Shown here piece by piece: positions 30,974-39,905 of a DNA stretch of 64,000 bases. Origin of the DNA: Clostridium magnum DSM 2767. GTDB lineage: Bacteria > Bacillota > Clostridia > Clostridiales > Clostridiaceae. How positions within the stretch are numbered: position 1 is the first letter of the stretch; each line of letters opens with the position of its first letter. The DNA lies in contig NZ_LWAE01000014.1 in the NCBI RefSeq assembly GCF_001623875.1, positions 1 through 64,000 on the forward strand, read 5' to 3'. The notes under the pieces are model-generated. The model was not told where the DNA came from and did no database searches. It saw only the letters and a program-made list of their open reading frames with translations. Made by a program: the position numbers and the translations under genes.

Positions 30974-31747
30974 CTACTTAGAACTTGTAGTAGGTATAGT
31001 GATTTTTATTTTATTCATTAGTTTATCAAATTCACTCTCTTTCTGATTAACATCTTGATTATAAGTTATTAATGACCCTGAAGGATAAGTTGCCTGATCA
31101 TATAATTGTCCATATACTCCATAAAGTTCAACAAGTATCTTGTATGATTCTTCATAATCTTTAGGATATTTTTTTAATTTTGTCATATTTGATTCTATTT
31201 TATCTTTAGCGTCTTTTGTTTCTTTTAATTTTCCATTACTATCCCATCTACTATGCAAATCAGCTAATTTAGTATTAAAATCTTCGTGTGTATCATAAAT
31301 TGCACTTCTCCAATCAGTAGATATTATATTACACATCATTTTAGCTGAAAGAGTTTCTACACTTATACTATCTACTGTTTGCGAAAACAATTTCACATAT
31401 TCTTTATGTTGTTGAATTTCATTGTGCTTATAAATACCAAAGCCACCTAATCCAAGCACAAGACAAACAATCATAATAATTGATAAAGTCTTTTTCTTAC
31501 TAAATTTCTTTTTAACCTTTTCATTTGTAATATCAATCTCTTCTTTCTCTATATTCTGTTCTTCATTCTCATCTACATTCTCTGGTACTATTAACTGTTG
31601 ATTTTCTTCATTATTAATTTGTTCATCATTTATATTGCCTTCCGTATTAGACTGAACTAACGCTTCCTCTTGTTGAAGTTTAGAACCACAGGAGTTACAA
31701 AACAAACTTCCTTCTGGATTTTCTTTTCCACATTTTTCACAAATCAT
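30974..31747 (-). CDS. Zinc-ribbon membrane protein
   Basis: 257 residues. An N-terminal zinc ribbon (MICEKCGKENPEGSLFCNSCG, C-x2-C...C-x2-C) is followed by an acidic low-complexity linker (about 30-78), a basic KKKFSKKK stretch, one membrane segment (LSIIMIVCLVLGLGGFGIY) and a helical outer domain of about 150 residues. Many firmicute proteins of this build are of unknown function. It lies 19 bp after the IS-interrupted zinc-ribbon gene and shares its N-terminal design, so the two were probably an operon. Confidence 0.65.
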   Translation of the reverse strand: MICEKCGKENPEGSLFCNSCGSKLQQEEALVQSNTEGNINDEQINNEENQQLIVPENVDENEEQNIEKEEIDITNEKVKKKFSKKKTLSIIMIVCLVLGLGGFGIYKHNEIQQHKEYVKLFSQTVDSISVETLSAKMMCNIISTDWRSAIYDTHEDFNTKLADLHSRWDSNGKLKETKDAKDKIESNMTKLKKYPKDYEESYKILVELYGVYGQLYDQATYPSGSLITYNQDVNQKESEFDKLMNKIKITIPTTSSK

Positions 31748-32657
31748 TACTATTCCCCCAATAAATTTAATAATTTAAAGCATATTCAGCTTGTTTTTCA
31801 TTTATCGAAACAGTTGACCCATCCATATATGTTATATCAATACTCTTAACTTTAACACTTACTATAGTATTATTATACCATGCACATTCCCACACTTGAT
31901 CCCCTCCATATGTTTGACCTGGATTAATCGGTCCCGTAACCTTACCTCTAAAACTCGGGTCATGCCTTATTGTACATTGTTGAGGATCTCCTACCGCATT
32001 ATATGGCACTACATTGAAAAATGCATATTTTACAGCCTTATTGGATGTATTTGTCCAAAGTATTTTTAAATCAACTCCACCCGCTGAATTAGGTCTACTT
32101 GTCCATGCATTTATTAATCTTATAGTATTTTTTACATTGTCTATTTCTTTTTGTTTCGCTTGTTCTTCTTCTATACGTTTTTGTTCATCAAGTTTTTTCT
32201 GTAAATCTGATTCATATTGAGTTTTTAAAGCCTTGGCAATTTGGTTATTTGAATCAATGCTTAAAATTGAATTTATGTGAGTAATAGCATTTTGATAGTC
32301 TGCTTTACTCGCAAAATCCTTAGCTTGTCCTAATTCACTATCTATATATAGCTTACTACTTTGGGTAAGCTTATCCTTAGCTATAGAAAATCTTTTTTGA
32401 TCTTCTGAACTAACCTTTTTAAAAGCATTATAAGCTCCTAAGTAATCTTTTTTATCCAACAATTCAGTTCCTTTGTTATATTCATTATAAGAATCTTGCA
32501 GGTTATCACATAATTTTATTTTTGATTGAAGATTACTATCCTCTTTATAATTTAAGGCTGTTTGATAACATTTTTTAGCTTCGCTAAATTTATCTGATTT
32601 ATAATTTTTTTCTGCTTCAGCAACATTAAGATTAAAATTCTTATTATTATTATATTG

Positions 32658-34115
32658 CACCACTTTACAAGTAATTTAAGTTACCAAAAAATACAACGTA
32701 CCAAATACCTCTTAATTATCAATACTAATATTGAGCAAACCAGCACTGATTAGGAGGTATCTAGTACTATGATTAGTATTGACGAAAAATCAACAATTAA
32801 AACAATAGAAAATTATTTAAGTAAATATCGCTCCATCTTCAATAAGCGGAGCTTTCATATATTTATTTTACTTGTTACTGCTATGCTTTCAACTCAAGAA
32901 GTTCGTTCTATAAAATTTTTATATGACAATTTTATCAAAAAGTATTGGAATAAAGTTCTTAATAGCTTTTATTATTTTTTATCCTATACAAACTTCTCGA
33001 TAGAGAGCTTAATGTTTGCAACAGTAAAAATAGCAATCTCACTTATTCCCGAAGAGCTTAAGTCTACTATAACTATATTCTTAATTATAGATGACACACT
33101 TCAAGCTAAATTTGGAGATAAGTTTGATTGTTACGGTAAGCTTTTTGACCATACAAAGCATGATGGCACCTCTTTCTTAAATGGACATTGCTTTGTATCA
33201 TTGGTTATAAGCATCCCTATACTCTTTTGTGGTAAAATCAAATACCTTACATTGCCAGTTGGATATAAACTCTATGATAAGAGTGAAACCAAACTTGAAA
33301 TAGCTGGTAAGATGATACAAAACATTATGCTGTTACTATTAGATTACCAAGTTATAGTGTTATGCGATAGTTGGTACACTAAAAGACCTTTTCTAAATAT
33401 GTTCAGAAATTATACCAATCTTTCTATCATAGGGGCAGTCCGTTCTGATACCAGCATATATGATTTATGTCCAGAACCTACTGGAAAAAGAGGACGCCCA
33501 AGAAAGAAAGGTTTAAAACTTAATATTAGAGATTTTGACTACACTAAAGAGGATGACTACTATATTGCAACTAAAAAGGTTTTAACAAATTTGTTTAATG
33601 AACCTGTTATAGTAACAGTAACAACTACAGATGTAGATAAATTCTCATCTGTAAGAGTTTATATTTGCTCCATAGAGCCATCAGATATACAAATTTTTAA
33701 AAACTATACTGTAGATGAATGTAAAGCTGATAAAGAAAGACCAACTCTTATTCCATTTTTTGCATATAAATTCAGATGGAATATAGAAGTGTTTTTCTAT
33801 CAACATAAATTCTTTTGGTCTTTTGGTAACTACATGGTACGAAATAAAAAGGCAATAGAAAATTATACTAATTTACTGGCTATCGCCTATAGCTTTGTAG
33901 TAATATTGCCTTTTATTCATAAGTCTTTTTCTAAATATAAATTTCAAAGTCCTCAAGAAATTAAAAATGCTATCTCTTACCAAATATCAAAAGAATTAAT
34001 ATTAAGCACTTTCGTGCAAAAGATACAAAAGAGCAATATTAATCAAGAAGCTTTAGAGGCAATTAATTCCTTAATATATTTAGATGAGGTTAGTTAATTT
34101 TCTTGTAAAGTGGTG
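32658..34115 (+). mobile_element. IS4-like insertion sequence, copy 2 (1458 bp)
   Basis: Same ends and length as copy 1. The target duplication is TTATATTG, 8 bp (32650-32657 and 34116-34123), against 10 bp at copy 1. It is inserted in the zinc-ribbon/TPR gene in the opposite orientation to that gene. Confidence 0.93.
32769..34097 (+). CDS. IS4-like DDE transposase (copy 2)
   Basis: 442 residues, identical to the copy at 21478-22806, with the same catalytic residues and IS4 signature. Intact frame and ribosome site. The lack of any change between copies shows recent spread within this genome. Confidence 0.92.
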   Translation: MISIDEKSTIKTIENYLSKYRSIFNKRSFHIFILLVTAMLSTQEVRSIKFLYDNFIKKYWNKVLNSFYYFLSYTNFSIESLMFATVKIAISLIPEELKSTITIFLIIDDTLQAKFGDKFDCYGKLFDHTKHDGTSFLNGHCFVSLVISIPILFCGKIKYLTLPVGYKLYDKSETKLEIAGKMIQNIMLLLLDYQVIVLCDSWYTKRPFLNMFRNYTNLSIIGAVRSDTSIYDLCPEPTGKRGRPRKKGLKLNIRDFDYTKEDDYYIATKKVLTNLFNEPVIVTVTTTDVDKFSSVRVYICSIEPSDIQIFKNYTVDECKADKERPTLIPFFAYKFRWNIEVFFYQHKFFWSFGNYMVRNKKAIENYTNLLAIAYSFVVILPFIHKSFSKYKFQSPQEIKNAISYQISKELILSTFVQKIQKSNINQEALEAINSLIYLDEVS

Positions 34116-34360
34116 TTATATTGCTTAAAAGAAAATATACCTATAACAATTAAGCTAATAGCTATTATAGCTCCCCATATGTATTTTTTATTAAATGCTT
34201 GCTTAATTTTTGTAAAAATCTGATTTTGAGAATTTACTATTTCAGAGGTAACTGTAATTATACTTGTTTGAGTTTCAGTATCTCCTTTAAGTTTATTTCC
34301 ACAATTGGCACAGAATAAATTCTCTTCATTATTTTCTTTTCTACAACTTGGACATATCAT

Positions 34361-34914
34361 AATAACACCACCCTACAAATATTTTAACTTATTTTACATT
34401 TTATGTATAGATAGATATTAAATTTGTGTTAACACTCACCATACTCCTTTTATCAAAACATATTAAAAATAAATATAAAAAGAATAGATATAATAAGTCT
34501 ATATATTTGTGTATTTTTCCGGTACATTTTGAATTACACAGTTATTAACTTTAGGATGTAAACTACCACTAATACTAACCTTAACTACAGTTCACATTCG
34601 AAAATCAATAAGGACAATTTAAAATGTTTTAAAAGTCTAAGCTCAAACTTTCACAATAAAAAAACACCTATAGCTTTAAAATAAATCTTAATTAAGAATA
34701 ATTACTTGAATTTATTGAATTGTATTAAGATATGAAATAAATTTTGGCATAACAAATAGACCTTTTGATGCATGCTTTTAAAAAAGGCTGAATTTAATAA
34801 TCCCAAAACTTTATTTTTTTAAAATTTAGGTATATACTAATAGTAATGATAATAAATTTTTCGTTCATTGAACTTATCAAAGCTGCAACTTTGGTAGGTT
34901 CTTATCCTTTTTTG
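34361..34914. other. Intergenic region, nothing definite
   Basis: AT-rich, no coding frame with a ribosome site, no clear terminator. The promoter of the split zinc-ribbon gene should lie at its left end, but no convincing boxes were seen. Confidence 0.35.
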
Positions 34915-35478
34915 CTAAGTCCATCCTAATAAAGCATATTCAATGTTCTTTAAATCTTCTTTGGAATACTCTCTCTGTTTAAAGGAGTTAAACATAGATA
35001 CTTTTTGCTTATTATATTCTTTCTTTTGCCTTTGTTGCTTTTCTTGATTTTTGACTTGTGCTTCTTTCTGCTGTGCTTTATATATCTGTTTTAATAAATT
35101 TACTAGTTCTTTTTTCTTCTCCATTATATAGTAATTAGCTTTATTCAATCCTTGACGTACTTTAGTAAAAATACAATTAGGAGTTTCTGACATACGATTA
35201 ATGCAATGGGATATATACTCTCTAGTAAACCCTAGAGTATCTGCAATTTCTTGTTGCGAAGCATAAACTATCATATAATTGTCTTTAGCTTCTTTAGTAT
35301 TAACCCTACATTCAAAGAAATCTAGAATCATGCTACAAGTACCACGTATTCCTTTTGGTAATGTTTTCAAAAAAGCTATTTTAAGATTTAAAGTATCTCC
35401 ATTAGAGAATATCTTTAGTGATTTTATCGGCATAAATTCATTCCTAAGTTTTTCTTTTAATTGTTCGCTTAATAACAC
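34915..35478 (-). CDS. HTH protein, possible replication or element-control protein
   Basis: 187 residues from GTG behind GGGAGG. The central region has QEIADTLGFTREYISHCINRM, a clear winged HTH of the Crp/replication-initiator kind. The C-terminal third is a very basic, glutamine-rich helix (KAQQKEAQVKNQEKQQRQKK). This build occurs in plasmid and phage replication or regulatory proteins. It lies 86 bp downstream of the integrase gene and on the same strand. Confidence 0.6.
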   Translation of the reverse strand: MLLSEQLKEKLRNEFMPIKSLKIFSNGDTLNLKIAFLKTLPKGIRGTCSMILDFFECRVNTKEAKDNYMIVYASQQEIADTLGFTREYISHCINRMSETPNCIFTKVRQGLNKANYYIMEKKKELVNLLKQIYKAQQKEAQVKNQEKQQRQKKEYNKQKVSMFNSFKQREYSKEDLKNIEYALLGWT

Positions 35479-35564
35479 TACCTTCTACCTCCCTTCATGG
35501 AGATATGTTTTTTAGTTGTAGTCTGCAATAACTCTAATGGGTTGTAGTCGTTGAAGTCATTTGT

Positions 35565-36442
35565 TTAATCCGAATTAAATATATTTACATAATTCTTAAC
35601 CATCTCCATTGTGGAATGTTGTAAAATCTTTTGTAGTTTAAATATATTACCGCCTGACATGACCCATTTTTTAGCGAACGTATGCCTGAATTTATGCACA
35701 CCTGTACGCATAACCCCACGCTTACGATTGTAATCATTGATACTAGCCACTAAATTTATCCTGCCACACTTATCTCCAAAAGCAGTTACAAATAAGTAGT
35801 CACTTTTTTCTGCTGACTGCCTATATTGTAGATATTCGATAAGAATTTCCCTTAAACTTTTAGATATAGGCACTATATGTTTTTTTCTATTTTTGGTATG
35901 TCTGTATGTAACCAAATCATTTTCAAAGTCTAAATCTTCTATTTTAATATTAATTATTGAAGATATTCTAGCTCCTGTAGCTAGTAGAAAATTTATAATA
36001 CACCAATTTCTATACTGCACAAAAGTACACCTCTCTAAATTAGGCTTCTCCAATAAGATTTTTAGTTCTTCATCTGTATAAGTTTCAATTGAATCTTTAT
36101 CAACTTTTATGTTATCTATTTTAAATTTCTCTAAATACCCCAATTTCATAAAATAGTATAAAATTGTTCTCATCTTCTTGATGTTACTTTGAATACTGGA
36201 ATCTTTCTCATTCATTTTTTGTTTTAGGAACATAATGAAATTATCAAATAAATCTTTAGTTATATCTTTGATTAAGCCTTCTTTATTGTAGAATTTATAC
36301 CAAATATGATATACAACATCTTCATATGTTTTAATGGATGCTGGTCTCAAATTTCTTATTTCACAATACCTTAAAAATTCATTAAAGCCTTGTTCAAATG
36401 ATTTTTGTTTAGATGCATTATTAATTGTTATTTTTTTCTCAT
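35565..36442 (-). pseudogene. Tyrosine integrase of the element, N-terminal frameshift
   Basis: The catalytic domain is complete: Arg in TGARISSI, Lys in the TKNRKK region, H-x-x-R in HKFRHTF, the second His in LQHSTME and the nucleophile Tyr in VKNYVN. The SAM-like core-binding domain precedes it. The best start, ATG 36442 with an AGAAAGGTG site, is followed by an A7 run after which the frame closes; an eighth A would give MRKKITINNASKQKSFEQGF... in frame. As it stands, translation would need an internal TTG (36350), losing about 30 residues. The gene lies 130 bp from the intact crp end, as expected for the enzyme that made this insertion. Confidence 0.7.
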
Positions 36443-36461
36443 TTATATCACCTTTCTAATG

Positions 36462-36518
36462 AAAAAAGCATTGCATATCCCAAGTAATTTTTTATACTTA
36501 GATATGCAATGCTTTTTT
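36462..36518 (-). terminator. Terminator after crp
   Basis: AAAAAAGCATTGCATATC and GATATGCAATGCTTTTTT make an 18-bp perfect stem with T-runs on both strands. It lies 60 bp past the crp stop and would separate crp from the integrase gene. Confidence 0.8.
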
Positions 36519-36572
36519 AAGTTTTTATTATCGAACGGTCATATAAATCATGTATATAAGCTAACTTCCAAA

Positions 36573-36731
36573 CTCCACTACTCTCTACCCCTAAAGTATA
36601 AAGATAGTTCCGAAGGATTTTTTACCAATATTTTTTTCCCTATAAATTTAATCATACCCTTTTTCTCAAAACTTTTCATACACCTTGAGATAGTTTCTCT
36701 TGTACTACCTAACATATCTGCCAAGTAAGTA
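36573..36731. repeat. Direct repeat at the crp end of the element (candidate att region)
   Basis: 159 bp matching 20862-21020 with 7 mismatches. It covers the last about 50 codons of crp. The crossover point must lie within one of its identical stretches, such as the 33-bp block that includes CGAAGGATTTTTTACC. Confidence 0.75.
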
Positions 36732-37270
36732 ATACTTATGTTCATATCTATCAATGTTCCTTCTTTTGTTTCTACCCCATAATCCTTGCATAGCTTCCAT
36801 AGTTTTGCAGAAAGCTTTTTGTCTATTTTTATTGGAACAGTGTTTTTAAGCTGTCTATAAAGCCTTCTGATTTTTCGAGCCATTGAATTTATTATAATTC
36901 TTGTCAGTTCAAAGTCCCCTGCCATAATTTCTAATAAGTCTTTCTTATAAAAACATAAGATGTAACTCTCCTCAAAAGCCTCGCAATTTATGGATGCAGG
37001 TAAATCGTCAAATATCACTTCATTAATAAAATCTCCATTGCTTAAAATGTAAACTACTCTTTTTTGACCTTCTTCTGAATTTCTATACATAGTTACTTTT
37101 CCATGCAAAACCAAATATATTTTGTTAACTTGCTGCTTTTCATAAAACAGTAGTTCTCCTTTGTTAAGTTTTACCTTAAAGACTTTAGCTTTTAATAACT
37201 GAGAAGTTTGATCATTTACTTCGTTAAACAATGGTATTAGATTAAAATCTTGTTCTGTGACTTTAATCAT
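36578..37270 (-). CDS. Crp/Fnr family transcriptional regulator
   Basis: 230 residues. An N-terminal cyclic-nucleotide-binding-type barrel (KLNKGELLFYEKQQVNKIYLVLHGKVTMYR) is followed by a long dimer helix and the C-terminal HTH (ITYLADMLGSTRETISRCMKSFEKKG). There is no Fnr-type cysteine cluster, so the signal is not an Fnr [4Fe-4S] centre. ATG 37270 is chosen because GGGG lies 8 bases upstream; a longer frame overlaps clpA. It follows clpA by 28 bp. Its last 50 codons were probably supplied by the integrated element. The palindrome before the asr operon is a possible target of this class of protein. Confidence 0.88.
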   Translation of the reverse strand: MIKVTEQDFNLIPLFNEVNDQTSQLLKAKVFKVKLNKGELLFYEKQQVNKIYLVLHGKVTMYRNSEEGQKRVVYILSNGDFINEVIFDDLPASINCEAFEESYILCFYKKDLLEIMAGDFELTRIIINSMARKIRRLYRQLKNTVPIKIDKKLSAKLWKLCKDYGVETKEGTLIDMNISITYLADMLGSTRETISRCMKSFEKKGMIKFIGKKILVKNPSELSLYFRGRE

Positions 37271-37298
37271 CTCTTCAGCCCCTTTTACATCCTTAAGT

Positions 37299-39566
37299 TT
37301 ATTCAACCGGCTCAATCATAAACTTATCATCTTTAACATCAATAAGATACGTTTTACCTGAAGTCTCTTGCTCAAATAGCACTTGATCCACAAAATAAGG
37401 CTTAATTTGCTGTTGAACTATCCTTATAATTTCTCTAGCGCCGTATTCTAGCGATAAACCTTTTTCTGCCAACCAACTATAGCATTCTTCTGTAATACTT
37501 ATTTTTATATTTTTAGTTAAAAGCTTTTCTTCAAATTCTTTAATAGCTTTTTTAGCTACCAGCAATGCCATATTTTTATCCATCTTATTAAATACTATAA
37601 TATCATCTAGTCTATTTCTAAATTCCGGCGAAAAAACTCTTTCTACCTCTTTGCTTATGGCTTCTTCATTCATAATTCTCTCACCAAAGCCCATCAGATT
37701 TTTTCCTACAGATCTTGCACCGGCATTTGAAGTCATTATAAGTATTACATTTCTAAAATCTGTTTTCTTTCCTGTTGTGTCTGTAAGAGTAGCATAATCC
37801 ATTAATTGTAGTAGTACATTTAAAATATCTGGATGTACTTTTTCAATTTCATCAAGAAGTAATACACAATAAGGACTCTTTTTTACTGCATCTGTTAAAA
37901 GTCCTCCCTCTTCATAACCCACATATCCAGGAGGTGCTCCAATAAGCCTTGCTACACTATGCTTTTCTTGATATTCACTCATATCAAATCTAACAAGAGG
38001 AATATTTAAAGTTTTTGCTAGTTGTTTACAAATTTCTGTTTTTCCTACTCCTGTAGGTCCCACAAATAGTAAATTTGCCACTGTCTTATTCTCATCATTA
38101 AAACCAGCACGGGATTTTTTAATTGCACGAGCAACGGTTTCTACTGCCTCATCTTGACCAAATATTCCTTGCTTCAAGTTTTTATTTAAATTTTTTAGTA
38201 TATCCATTTCGTTAGTAGAAACACTTTGTTCCGGTATCTTAGCCATAGATGAAATTATCTTTTCTATATGCTTTAATTCTATTGTTACGGTGCTTTCATC
38301 CTCGGCCTGAAGCCTAACATATGCTCCTACCTCATCCATTACATCAATGGCTTTATCTGGGAGATATCTATCATTTATATATTTTGAAGATAACTCTACT
38401 GCAGCTCTTAAAGCTTCATCCTTGTATTTAACATTATGAAATTTCTCATAATGTTCCTTAAGCCCCATTAATATATTACAGGCATCTTCAATAGTTGGCT
38501 CAGATACTTCGATTTTCTGAAATCTTCTTGATAATGCTTTATCTTTTTCAAAAATTTTTTTATATTCATCGTAAGTTGTAGAGCCTATAAACCTGATTTT
38601 TCCCTTAGTTAAAAATGGCTTTAATATATTTGATGCGTCCATCGAACCACCAGAAACAGATCCTGCTCCAACTATAGTATGTATTTCATCTATATAAACG
38701 ATAGACTTATCTTCCTTTTCAATTTTGTTAAGTACTTTCTTTATTCTCTCTTCAAAATCTCCTCTATATTTTGTTCCAGCAATCAGTGCCCCCATATCAA
38801 GAGAATAAATTTTACTATTTTGAAGTAATTTAGGAACTTTATTTTCTACAATTAATTGAGCTAAACCTTCTGTTATAGCAGTCTTACCTACCCCTGGTTC
38901 TCCAACATGAATAGGGTTATTTTTATGTCTTCTTGATAACACCTGTATAGTTCTTTCTAGTATATCTTCCCTTCCAATTAACGGATCAACATCTTCACTT
39001 TTTGCTTTTTCTGTTAACTCAACAGTAAAATCTTTTAGTAGATTACTAAGCTTTGTTTCACCTAGTGGTTCTCCAAAATCATCTACATCCTCATATATAT
39101 CATCCTCTATATAGAATTCATCTTTAAAATCTTCTAATCCAATTTCCGCAATACCATGGGTAATATAATTTAAAATATCTATTCTATCTATACCCTGTTT
39201 TTTTAGAAAGTAACTAGCATAACCCTGTTCTTCATCATAAATAGATACAAAAATATCACCAAGTTTTATAACATTCTTTTCAGCAGCTAAAACATGTTCT
39301 CCTGCTGATGTGATTATGTTTTGTATACCAATTGTTTCTAAAGGTTCTCCTTTATCTGTGATATTTATATTTTCGTTAAAATATTTAATTAAATCTTTTT
39401 TTAATCCTTCTACGTCTCCACCACTGTTTTCTATAATAGCTCTTCCCTCATTAAAAAATAAGGAAGCATATAGAATATGTTCTGGAGTAAAATACTCATG
39501 TTTAGAATATTTGGCTTCATTATAAGCCGCAGTAAAGATTTCATTTACTATTCTATCTAATCTCAT
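37299..39566 (-). CDS. clpA: ATP-dependent Clp protease ATPase subunit ClpA
   Basis: 755 residues, the normal length. An N-terminal repeat domain (1-150) is followed by AAA+ module 1 (Walker A GEPGVGKTAI, GTKYRGDFEERI pore region, Walker B IVYIDEIHT) and module 2 (GPTGVGKTEICK, LLLDEIEK, TSNAGA). The tripeptide MGF near 617 fits the IGF/L-type loop that docks on ClpP. It lacks the long middle domain of ClpB/ClpC, so ClpA is right. The gene starts 2 bp after clpS, whose adaptor delivers N-end-rule substrates to it. ClpP is not in the window. Confidence 0.95.
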   Translation of the reverse strand: MRLDRIVNEIFTAAYNEAKYSKHEYFTPEHILYASLFFNEGRAIIENSGGDVEGLKKDLIKYFNENINITDKGEPLETIGIQNIITSAGEHVLAAEKNVIKLGDIFVSIYDEEQGYASYFLKKQGIDRIDILNYITHGIAEIGLEDFKDEFYIEDDIYEDVDDFGEPLGETKLSNLLKDFTVELTEKAKSEDVDPLIGREDILERTIQVLSRRHKNNPIHVGEPGVGKTAITEGLAQLIVENKVPKLLQNSKIYSLDMGALIAGTKYRGDFEERIKKVLNKIEKEDKSIVYIDEIHTIVGAGSVSGGSMDASNILKPFLTKGKIRFIGSTTYDEYKKIFEKDKALSRRFQKIEVSEPTIEDACNILMGLKEHYEKFHNVKYKDEALRAAVELSSKYINDRYLPDKAIDVMDEVGAYVRLQAEDESTVTIELKHIEKIISSMAKIPEQSVSTNEMDILKNLNKNLKQGIFGQDEAVETVARAIKKSRAGFNDENKTVANLLFVGPTGVGKTEICKQLAKTLNIPLVRFDMSEYQEKHSVARLIGAPPGYVGYEEGGLLTDAVKKSPYCVLLLDEIEKVHPDILNVLLQLMDYATLTDTTGKKTDFRNVILIMTSNAGARSVGKNLMGFGERIMNEEAISKEVERVFSPEFRNRLDDIIVFNKMDKNMALLVAKKAIKEFEEKLLTKNIKISITEECYSWLAEKGLSLEYGAREIIRIVQQQIKPYFVDQVLFEQETSGKTYLIDVKDDKFMIEPVE

Positions 39567-39568
39567 CT

Positions 39569-39868
39569 TTATTCCTCTTCCATACTAAATTTCAGTGGAA
39601 ATCCACTACCTTCAGCCATCTTCATAGCCTGCATTATCTTCGTTGCAGCTATGTCATAGCAATATATTCCTGCAACTCCAATACCCTTTTTATGTACATC
39701 ATACATAATTTTTGTAGCTTCTACTACTTGCCTTTTAAAAATTTTTATAAGTACTTCTACCACAAATTCCATAGTTGTATAATCATCATTATGAATAAGC
39801 ACCTTATACATCGACGGCTTTTTTACTTTGAGCTTTGTTTCTTCTTTTATAAAAGTTTTTTGAGACAT
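39569..39868 (-). CDS. clpS: ClpS adaptor protein
   Basis: 99 residues. It binds N-degron substrates and hands them to ClpA. Family motifs: KVLIHNDDYTTMEFVVEVL, then VHKKGIGVAGIYCYDIA. GGAG precedes ATG. It is 37 bp after the helicase/LexA fusion gene and 2 bp before clpA. Confidence 0.95.
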   Translation of the reverse strand: MSQKTFIKEETKLKVKKPSMYKVLIHNDDYTTMEFVVEVLIKIFKRQVVEATKIMYDVHKKGIGVAGIYCYDIAATKIMQAMKMAEGSGFPLKFSMEEE

Positions 39869-39905
39869 CTTAACAACTCCATCTGATTTAAGTTTAATTT
39901 TAAGA

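Larger units (their letters stand above)
31767..34360 (-). pseudogene. Zinc-ribbon/TM/TPR-like membrane protein split by the IS
   Basis: The 5' part (34360-34116) gives a zinc ribbon (CPSCRKENNEENLFCANCG), a linker and one membrane segment (WGAIIAISLIVIGIFSF). The 3' part (32657-31767) gives TPR-like helices (NVAEAEKNYKSDKFSEAKKCYQTAL and repeats), a coiled coil and a beta-rich C-terminal domain. Removing the IS and one copy of the 8-bp target repeat joins FKQY to NNNKNF in frame and yields 375 residues. A GTG inside the IS end could start the downstream part, but it would lack the zinc ribbon and membrane anchor. Confidence 0.85.
21021..36572. mobile_element. Integrated element (about 15.6 kb) inserted in the 3' end of crp
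   Basis: The segment between the two 159-bp crp repeats. A tyrosine integrase gene (35565-36442) lies at the inner edge next to the intact crp and reads away from it, which is the classical order of an element that integrates in a gene end and restores it. Cargo is typical accessory DNA: IS copies, MITE-like repeat, intron remnant, nuclease-recombinase fusion, HEPN protein, HTH protein and many broken genes. No conjugation, phage structural or plasmid-partition genes are seen, so it is a remnant or a mobilisable island. Downstream of the left edge the core genome resumes with yidC. Confidence 0.7.

Noticed and set aside
21367..34115. Composite transposon formed by the two IS copies
   Set aside because: Each copy has its own distinct target repeat, so they inserted separately.
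36578..37315. crp start overlapping clpA (37315)
   Set aside because: That start has no ribosome site; ATG 37270 has GGGG at the right distance.
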